Source of the DNA: Candidatus Puniceispirillum marinum IMCC1322
Lineage (GTDB): Bacteria > Pseudomonadota > Alphaproteobacteria > Puniceispirillales > Puniceispirillaceae
Assembly (NCBI RefSeq): GCF_000024465.1
Contig: NC_014010.1
Coordinates: 1,674,001-1,738,000, forward strand
Direction: 5' to 3'
DNA length: 64,000 bases
The first letter of the stretch is position 1; every line of letters begins with the position of its first letter. The position numbers and the translations under genes are program-made. This document shows positions 56,375 through 64,000 of the stretch, piece by piece. The notes under the pieces were generated by a model. The model saw nothing but the letters and a program-made list of their open reading frames with translations. It was not told the DNA's origin and made no database searches.

Positions 56375-57361
56375 CTAGAGCATCGCCTCGATCACGCGGT
56401 CTGGCGGCGAATGCCCATCCCAGAAAGTCTGCACATTGATGATGACCTTATCACCCATTTCAAGTCGTCCCTCGATTGTCGCCGACCCGATATGCGGCAA
56501 CAGCACAACATTCTTCAAATTGCGCAGGGTTTCGGGGATATGCGGCTCATTCGCATACACATCAAGTCCGGCACCGGCAATATCACGGGCATCGAGCAAT
56601 TCGCCCAGCGCTTGTTCATCAACCACTTCGCCGCGCGACGCATTGACAAGATAGGCTGATGACTGCATCCGGCTAAGGCGCTCACGCGATAACAGCATAT
56701 GGGTGGCAGGTGTATGCGGGCAGTTCACCGAGACAATATCGACACGCGAAAGCATCTGGTCAAGCGAGTCCCAATATGTTGCTTCCAGTTCGGCTTCGGT
56801 TTCGGGATGAACGGGTTTGCGATTATGGTAATGGATTGACAAGCCGAAACCACGGGCGCGGCGCGCTACCGCTTCGCCAATCCGGCCCATGCCGATAATA
56901 CCAAGACGCTTGCCATTGATCCGGTGACCCAGCATGCCAGTAGGCGACCAGCCATGCCATTTGCCCGAACGCGCCAGCGCATCACCTTCGGCAATCCGGC
57001 GCGGCACTGCCAGAATCAATGCCATCACCATATCAGCGGTATCTTCGGTCAGCACGCCAGGCGTATTGGTAACCGTAATACCACGCGATTTTGCCGCCGC
57101 CAGATCGATATGGTCAACACCGGTACCAAATGAGGCTATTAAGCGTAGCTGTTCACCAGCATAGGCAATCAAATCGGCATCAATCTTATCCGTCACCGTC
57201 GGCACCAGCACATCGGCGGTTTTTACCGCTTCAATCAGCGCGTCATGGCTCAACGCCACATCGGTCTCATTTAATGTTGTGTCGAATAATTCCCGCATAC
57301 GGGTTTCAATCGAATCAGGCAACTTGCGGGTCAAAACAACTTTTGGTTTCCTTTGACTCAT
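56375..57361 (-). CDS. D-2-hydroxyacid dehydrogenase (glyoxylate/hydroxypyruvate reductase type)
   Basis: 328 residues. NAD(P) site GIIGMGRIGEAVARRARGFG (~154-173), catalytic Arg in NASRGEVVDE, and the end NVVLLPHIGSATIEGRLEMG with catalytic His; the intervening Glu is in YANEPHIP. The general pattern is that of GyaR/GhrB-type glyoxylate and hydroxypyruvate reductases. It converges on the ThiF/MoeB-like gene. Confidence 0.9.
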   Translation of the reverse strand: MSQRKPKVVLTRKLPDSIETRMRELFDTTLNETDVALSHDALIEAVKTADVLVPTVTDKIDADLIAYAGEQLRLIASFGTGVDHIDLAAAKSRGITVTNTPGVLTEDTADMVMALILAVPRRIAEGDALARSGKWHGWSPTGMLGHRINGKRLGIIGMGRIGEAVARRARGFGLSIHYHNRKPVHPETEAELEATYWDSLDQMLSRVDIVSVNCPHTPATHMLLSRERLSRMQSSAYLVNASRGEVVDEQALGELLDARDIAGAGLDVYANEPHIPETLRNLKNVVLLPHIGSATIEGRLEMGDKVIINVQTFWDGHSPPDRVIEAML

Positions 57362-57500
57362 TTTAAACCCTCTGGCACACCATTACATGATAGCGTGGTT
57401 GGTAACATTACTAAATTGGTCTAATATCTTTAGACGTCGCAACACAGACTTTGTGCTATTAACATCATATATTAACCTAAACTAGCAGAACTATTGTTTC

Positions 57501-58034
57501 ATGACAAAACTTCTTGTTCATCTCCCTGTACTTTGTGTTCTCATGCTAGCGGGCATGCTGGGGCTTGCTATGCCTATATCCACAGCCACGGCACAAGAAG
57601 CCAAGCTTAGCGTGCGCGGCAGTGGCCATCCAATACCACGCTTTGTGACGATTAAATTCGAAAAGGCGAATTTGCGCGCCGGGCCAGGCAGTGAATATCC
57701 CGTTTTATGGCAATATCGCCGCCTAGGCCTGCCCGTTCTTGTCGATGCTGAATTTGGTGTATGGCGCAAAGTTGTCGATCATGAAGGCACATCCGGATGG
57801 ATGCGCGGGTCATTGCTGGGTCTGAAACGAAATGCCTTTGTCACCAAGGGTGTGATCAAAATACGCGCCCAGGACAATCAAGAAGCGCGCGTCATCGCTG
57901 TCGCCGAACGCGGCGCACTTCTTGATCTTGAAACATGTCCGAAACAATGGTGCCGGGTTGCGCATGGCGACATCACCGGCTGGGTACCCCGCCATTCAAT
58001 TTGGGGCATTATGGACGGCGAAGTCATCAACTAG
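57501..58034 (+). CDS. Secreted protein with tandem bacterial SH3 domains
   Basis: 177 residues. Signal peptide ~1-32 (HLPVLCVLMLAGMLGLAMPISTATA). First SH3 domain ~50-110 (ANLRAGPGSEYPVLWQYRRLGLPVLVDAE...GTSGWMRGSLL); second ~115-172 (IRAQDNQEARVIAVAERGALLDLETCPKQWCRV...ITGWVPRHSIW). This two-domain type ('SH3 domain protein' of alphaproteobacteria) is found in the periplasm, perhaps binding peptidoglycan. The end lies in a hairpin. Confidence 0.88.
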   Translation: MTKLLVHLPVLCVLMLAGMLGLAMPISTATAQEAKLSVRGSGHPIPRFVTIKFEKANLRAGPGSEYPVLWQYRRLGLPVLVDAEFGVWRKVVDHEGTSGWMRGSLLGLKRNAFVTKGVIKIRAQDNQEARVIAVAERGALLDLETCPKQWCRVAHGDITGWVPRHSIWGIMDGEVIN

Positions 58035-58043
58035 GCCGTCCAT
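58011..58043. other. Inverted repeat over the SH3-gene stop codon
   Basis: ATGGACGGC at 58011-58019 pairs perfectly with GCCGTCCAT at 58035-58043 around a 15-base loop containing the stop TAG. Between two converging genes; it may act as a terminator-like or mRNA-protecting stem, although the usual run of T is missing. Confidence 0.5.
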
Positions 58044-58066
58044 AGTATAATGTCAAATCCCGCTAT

Positions 58067-60244
<2,178 letters not shown>

Positions 60245-60297
60245 TCAGGCTAAAGAAACCATCCGCATATAAAATGCAGATCATCGCATGTTATTTC

Positions 60298-60366
60298 TTT
60301 AGAACGATTACAAAAAACATATGAGGCCAGACGGGCAAGGTCAAGCCTGTTTAGAACGAATATAAA
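60298..60366. promoter_or_regulatory. Two Irr-box-like half sites upstream of katG
   Basis: TTTAGAACGATTACAAA at 60298-60314 and TTTAGAACGAATATAAA at 60350-60366. Each has the 5' half TTTAGAAC of the iron-control element known for Irr (TTTAGAA...TTCTAAA), with a degenerate second half (5 of 7 matching). They lie 52 bp apart, close to five helical turns. irr itself is the gene upstream, so Irr control of katG is a reasonable inference. Confidence 0.5.
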
Positions 60367-60417
60367 TAAACCGTATTTATATTCTTATGGTATTGGCACT
60401 ACGCGCTGATACTAGGG

Positions 60418-60900
60418 CTATTTGCTGGTGATACTGATAACCACATCAACCGATGAAATTTCATGCCCGTCGGGCGCTTCCGGCAGTTGCGCCAATATCA
60501 CATCATCCGATGCAATATCGGTCAGTTTGTCATTATCGGCATCGTAAAAATGATGATGATGGTCAACATTCGTATCGAAAATACTATGTTCATTATGCAG
60601 GGTGATACGGCGGAGCAAACCGGCCTCGGTAAACTGGTTCAGCGTGTTATAGACCGTGCCGCCAGCAACATGCGTTCCGGCCTTGGCAATTTCGGCAGTC
60701 AGCTGTTCGGGGGACACATGCCGATGGCGACCGTCAAGCAACAAGGCGGCGATCGCAATACGCTGGCGTGTCGGACGTAGCCCCGCTTCGCGCAGACGCG
60801 TCGTCAGATCCTGCCCACGATCACCCGTGGGGCCATGTTGACGCTTTTCTTGATCCTTGCCTGCCAGACGAGCACGCGCATTTGAATTTTTTTCAATCAT
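60418..60900 (-). CDS. irr: Iron response regulator Irr (Fur family)
   Basis: 160 residues. Winged helix with LREAGLRPTRQRIAIAALLLDG (~35-56), HVSPEQLTAEIAKAG, TVYNTLNQFTEAGLL, then the Irr-specific DTNVDHHHHFYDADNDKLTDI (His cluster that binds haem in relatives) and the end EISSVDVVISI. No haem regulatory Cys-Pro motif is seen at the N-terminus. It represses iron-demanding genes when haem is scarce. Divergent from fabA. Confidence 0.9.
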   Translation of the reverse strand: MIEKNSNARARLAGKDQEKRQHGPTGDRGQDLTTRLREAGLRPTRQRIAIAALLLDGRHRHVSPEQLTAEIAKAGTHVAGGTVYNTLNQFTEAGLLRRITLHNEHSIFDTNVDHHHHFYDADNDKLTDIASDDVILAQLPEAPDGHEISSVDVVISITSK

Positions 60901-61026
60901 TTGAACTGAAAATGAACCCTCCTAAATATTTTGTCAATATTACCTTGGCTTTGGGGCTTATTTCGTGCTTTCTTAGGCCTATTAATAAAGCCATAGCTAG
61001 GCTTGTTTTGACTTAATAATAGGGTT

Positions 61027-61052
61027 GGTAAATAGGCTGGGTAAATAGGCTG
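61027..61052. repeat. 13-bp tandem repeat in the irr-fabA gap
   Basis: Two perfect copies of GGTAAATAGGCTG. A second, near-perfect 13-bp pair (GCCAGATTATTGT / GCCAGATTATAGT) lies at 61087-61112. Both sit between the divergent irr and fabA genes, where the promoters must be. Confidence 0.8.
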
Positions 61053-61182
61053 GCGCGTAATGTCACAGGCGTTTTCGGCGGGGTTTGCCAGATTATTGTG
61101 CCAGATTATAGTGAATGAAAGCGCCATCAGGCCTTACTGACAAGCCGGATAGTCTCCGGCATTCGTATAAGAGGAAGTTAAC

Positions 61183-61701
61183 ATGTCACCAAGCAATCAG
61201 AACTCATTCACCTATGACGAGCTTATAAGCTGTGCAAAAGGCGAAATGTTTGGGCCTGGCAATCCGCAATTACCGATGCCACCAATGCTCATGTGCGACC
61301 GGATTACACGCATTGATGCCGATGGTGGCGATTTTGGCAAAGGCCAGATCGATGCCGAATTCGATATCAATCCCGACCTTTGGTTTTTCCCCTGTCATTT
61401 TGAAGGTGATCCGGTCATGCCGGGCTGTCTTGGTATGGATGCCCTGTGGCAGCTTGTCGGCTTTTTCCTTGGCTGGTCAGGCGGGCTTGGCCGTGGACGC
61501 GCTTTATCGGTTGGCGAAGTCAAATTCACCGGCCAGATTCTGCCTAGCAACAAGCTGGTGACATTCCGTCTTGATATGAAGCGCGTTATCATGCGCCGTC
61601 TTGTTATGGGCATCGCCGACGGCAAGGTGCTGTGTGATGGCGAAGTTGTTTTTGAAGCCAATGACATCAGAGTTGGATTATTCCAGCCAGAAGGAGCCTG
61701 A
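61183..61701 (+). CDS. fabA: 3-hydroxydecanoyl-ACP dehydratase/isomerase FabA
   Basis: 172 residues. Active site: H in [31 protein letters not shown], with Asp in [24 protein letters not shown] and [23 protein letters not shown] complete the hot-dog fold. It dehydrates 3-hydroxydecanoyl-ACP and isomerises trans-2 to cis-3, starting unsaturated fatty-acid synthesis. A ribosome site GAGGAAG precedes. Ends 1 bp before fabB. Confidence 0.95.
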   Translation: MSPSNQNSFTYDELISCAKGEMFGPGNPQLPMPPMLMCDRITRIDADGGDFGKGQIDAEFDINPDLWFFPCHFEGDPVMPGCLGMDALWQLVGFFLGWSGGLGRGRALSVGEVKFTGQILPSNKLVTFRLDMKRVIMRRLVMGIADGKVLCDGEVVFEANDIRVGLFQPEGA

Positions 61702-61702
61702 T

Positions 61703-62935
61703 ATGCGCCGCGTTGCTATAACCGGAATTGGCATTGTGTCATCGATTGGCAATAATGTTGCCGAAGTTACCGAATCCCTGCGTGCTGGCACATCAGGCAT
61801 CGTTGCCGCGCCGGAATATACCGAACTTGGCTTTCGCAGTCAGGTGCATGGCACCGTCAAGATGGATGTGGCCGAACATATTGACCGCAAACAGATGCGT
61901 TTTATGGGCGAGGGCGCGGCCTATGCTGTGCTGGCGATGGAACAGGCGATTGCCGATTCCGGCCTTGGCGAAGATGATGTTTCAAACCCGCGCACCGGTC
62001 TGATTGCGGGTTCGGGCGGGCCATCAACCGCCAATATGCTCACCGCCTTTGATACGACACGCGAAAAAGGACCAAAGCGCGTTGGCCCCTATATGGTACC
62101 ACGCTGCATGTCATCGACCGTTTCAGCCTGTATCGCGACCTTTTTCAAAATCAAGGGACTGAACTATTCGATCACCTCGGCTTGTTCGACCTCGGCACAT
62201 TGCATCACGTCGGGCGCCGATGCGATCCGTAGCGGCAGTCAGGACATTGTCTTTGCTGGCGGCGGCGAGGAACTGCATTGGACATTATCCGTATTGTTTG
62301 ACGCTATGGGCGCGATGTCCTCAAAATATAATGACGCGCCGGAAAAAGCCTCGCGTGCCTATGATTCGGATCGTGACGGGTTTGTCATTGCCGGCGGTGG
62401 CGGCATGGTTGTGCTTGAAGATATGGATCGTGCGATCGCGCGCGGTGCCAAAATCTATGCCGAACTTGTAGGCTATGGCGCCAATTCGGATGGGCATGAC
62501 ATGGTCGCCCCATCGGGCGAAGGTGCGGTGCGCTGTATGCAGCTCGCACTGGACGGGTTCGATGGTAACAAGCTTGATGACAAAGTTGACTATATCAATG
62601 CGCATGGCACCTCGACACCAGTTGGTGATGCCAAGGAACTTGACGCGGTGCGCGAAGTGTTCGGCCCACGTGGCTATCTGCCTGTAGTGACCTCGACAAA
62701 ATCGCTGACAGGTCATTCGCTTGGTGCCACCGGCGTTCAAGAAGCGATTTATACGATGATCATGATGCAGAATGGCTTTATCGCCGCCTCGGCTAATATC
62801 GATAATCCTGATCCGGCGATTGGGGATATTCCGGTACCGTCAACCCGCATGGATAATGTTGATATCACGCTGGCCTTGTCGAATTCATTCGGCTTTGGCG
62901 GCACTAACGCGACCTTGGCCTTGCGGAAAGTTTGA
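61703..62935 (+). CDS. fabB: 3-oxoacyl-ACP synthase I FabB
   Basis: 410 residues from ATG at 61703, immediately after fabA. Catalytic Cys in [18 protein letters not shown], His in [14 protein letters not shown] and His in [16 protein letters not shown]; the starting motif [17 protein letters not shown]. It elongates cis-3-decenoyl-ACP from FabA. Its stop (62935) is separated from fabI by 1 bp. A typical alphaproteobacterial irr/fabA-fabB-fabI block. Confidence 0.95.
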   Translation: MRRVAITGIGIVSSIGNNVAEVTESLRAGTSGIVAAPEYTELGFRSQVHGTVKMDVAEHIDRKQMRFMGEGAAYAVLAMEQAIADSGLGEDDVSNPRTGLIAGSGGPSTANMLTAFDTTREKGPKRVGPYMVPRCMSSTVSACIATFFKIKGLNYSITSACSTSAHCITSGADAIRSGSQDIVFAGGGEELHWTLSVLFDAMGAMSSKYNDAPEKASRAYDSDRDGFVIAGGGGMVVLEDMDRAIARGAKIYAELVGYGANSDGHDMVAPSGEGAVRCMQLALDGFDGNKLDDKVDYINAHGTSTPVGDAKELDAVREVFGPRGYLPVVTSTKSLTGHSLGATGVQEAIYTMIMMQNGFIAASANIDNPDPAIGDIPVPSTRMDNVDITLALSNSFGFGGTNATLALRKV

Positions 62936-62936
62936 T

Positions 62937-63752
62937 ATGAGCGATACAGCCGATACAGCTATGATGGCACCGGGGTCACTTCTGGCTGGCAAACGCGGCC
63001 TGATCATGGGCGTTGCCAATGAACGCTCGATTGCGTGGGGCATTGCCGCCGCCGCCGCCAATCAGGGCGCCGAGCTGGCCTTTTCCTATCAGATGGAGGG
63101 TTTTGGCAAACGCTTGCGTCCACTTGCTGAATCAATTGGTTCGGATCTGTTGCTGGAATGCGATGTCGCGCATGAAGGTGCGGTGGCGTCATGTTTTGAA
63201 AGCTTGTCCAAAACCTGGTCATCGATTGATTTTGTTATCCATGCGCTGGCCTTTTCCGATAAGAACGAGCTCAAAGGCCGCTATATGGACACCAGCCGCC
63301 AGAATTTTGCCGATACGATGATGGTCTCGGCCTTTTCCTTTACCGAAGCGGCGCAGGCCGCGCGTCATATGATGCCGTCGGGCGGATCACTTGTGACCTT
63401 GAGCTATATCGGTGCCCAGCGTATCACCCCGAACTATAATGTCATGGGTGTTGCCAAAGCTGCGCTTGAAAGCTCGGTACGTTATCTGGCGGTTGATCTT
63501 GGCGGCCAGAATATCCGCGTCAACGGGCTGTCTGCGGGCCCCATGAAAACGCTGGCCGGTGCCGCGATCACCGGCGCACGTCATATCTATCGTCATTCTG
63601 AAGAAAATGCGCCGCTTGGCCGCAATCCGGATATCCATGAAGTTGGCCGTTCTGGCCTCTATCTGGTATCTGATTTATCATCCGGCGTTACCGGCGAGAT
63701 ACATTATGTCGATGGCGGATTTAACCATGTTGGCGTTCCGCCCGAGGTCTGA
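62937..63752 (+). CDS. fabI: Enoyl-ACP reductase (NADH) FabI
   Basis: 271 residues from ATG at 62937. NAD site IMGVANERSIAWGIAAAAANQGAELAF (~25-51), catalytic YNVMGVAKAALE (Tyr-x6-Lys), and the end GVTGEIHYVDGGFNHVG. It reduces trans-2-enoyl-ACP, the last step of each elongation cycle, and is the usual target of triclosan. One base after fabB, so cotranscribed. Confidence 0.95.
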   Translation: MSDTADTAMMAPGSLLAGKRGLIMGVANERSIAWGIAAAAANQGAELAFSYQMEGFGKRLRPLAESIGSDLLLECDVAHEGAVASCFESLSKTWSSIDFVIHALAFSDKNELKGRYMDTSRQNFADTMMVSAFSFTEAAQAARHMMPSGGSLVTLSYIGAQRITPNYNVMGVAKAALESSVRYLAVDLGGQNIRVNGLSAGPMKTLAGAAITGARHIYRHSEENAPLGRNPDIHEVGRSGLYLVSDLSSGVTGEIHYVDGGFNHVGVPPEV

Positions 63753-63775
63753 TTAGTCCCGAAGCCTGATTAGTC
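63742..63775. repeat. 17-bp tandem repeat spanning the fabI stop
   Basis: cccgaggtctgattagt (with the TGA stop of fabI) followed by cccgaagcctgattagt, two mismatches. The last bases also reach the stop of the converging galE-like gene (63770). Confidence 0.8.
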
Positions 63776-64000
63776 AGGAAATCTGCGTTCCCAGTCGAGC
63801 GCGCTTTTGACAATCACATCAAGATCGTCATATTTCGGCACCCAGCCAAGTTTACGTTTCAGCAGACTCGAATCCGCCACCAGATAGACCGCATCGCCTG
63901 GCCGCCGCGGGGCTTCGGCAACATTCAGGTTTGATCCCGACACCCGCGCCACTGACGCCAGCACATCGCGCACCGAATTGCCGGTGCCATAGCCACAATT
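63770..64000 (-). CDS. galE: UDP-glucose 4-epimerase-like (GalE), C-terminal part (cut by window edge)
   Basis: The last ~76 residues of the protein; the frame is open to the right edge. [56 protein letters not shown] are the C-terminal segments of GalE-type short-chain dehydrogenases. It interconverts UDP-glucose and UDP-galactose. It converges on fabI. The N-terminal NAD-binding part is beyond the window. Confidence 0.85.
   Translation of the reverse strand, partial: NCGYGTGNSVRDVLASVARVSGSNLNVAEAPRRPGDAVYLVADSSLLKRKLGWVPKYDDLDVIVKSALDWERRFPD

Overview
The window looks like the chromosome of an alphaproteobacterium. The evidence is an Irr-type Fur regulator next to fabA-fabB-fabI, a RegB/RegA redox two-component pair, the cluster rpsT-dnaA-dnaN-recF-gyrB, and mutM-ubiE-ubiB-coaBC-dut beside it. 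The coastal/open-ocean flavour (PAPS-dependent sulfotransferase, phytanoyl-CoA-type dioxygenases, peptide/opine-type transport) would fit a marine lineage such as SAR116, but that placement is inference.

Layout. 1-6.7 kb is accessory DNA: the end of a ROK-family gene, a dispersed repeat (copy A), a tyrosine integrase, an A/T-rich run of small leftward genes (UDG-like protein, dual-specificity-type phosphatase, small orphans), then a junction where a 5'-truncated GNAT gene meets a 5'-truncated family A DNA polymerase with two phage/plasmid-like ORFs. 6.7-19.1 kb is a catabolic region: a DadA-like oxidase, then one tight leftward operon coding for a peptide/opine-class ABC transporter, an enolase-superfamily enzyme and a three-subunit opine-oxidase-like dehydrogenase, with a divergent LysR regulator. 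Its binding protein appears to be circularly permuted. Related repeats lie at 0.5, 8.2 and 19.4 kb, so they flank and punctuate this whole accessory block.

20-26.6 kb is a PAPS module: a CysD with an extra N-terminal domain, CysNC, CysQ and a large TPR-sulfotransferase; together they make PAPS, use it and remove the PAP by-product. 26.7-39.8 kb holds mixed genes: a phosphoesterase, LrgAB, a quinone-reductase-like enzyme, RsmJ, YajQ, two Fe(II)/2-oxoglutarate oxygenases, pirin, a cNMP-domain protein, a GlcG-like protein, a lipoprotein, two EamA exporters and MetZ.

40-56.3 kb is the conserved replication/housekeeping core: regA, regB, gyrB, recF, dnaN, dnaA, rpsT and mutM leftward; ubiE, ubiB, coaBC, dut and moeB/thiF rightward. 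CoaBC carries an N-terminal helix-turn-helix-like extension and a palindrome lies just upstream. 56.4-64 kb has a hydroxyacid dehydrogenase, an SH3 protein, katG with two Irr-box-like half sites in its leader, irr, the unsaturated fatty-acid genes fabA-fabB-fabI, and the end of a galE-like gene. Short tandem duplications of 12-17 bp recur at the ends of genes (recF, mutM, coaBC/dut, dut, fabI).
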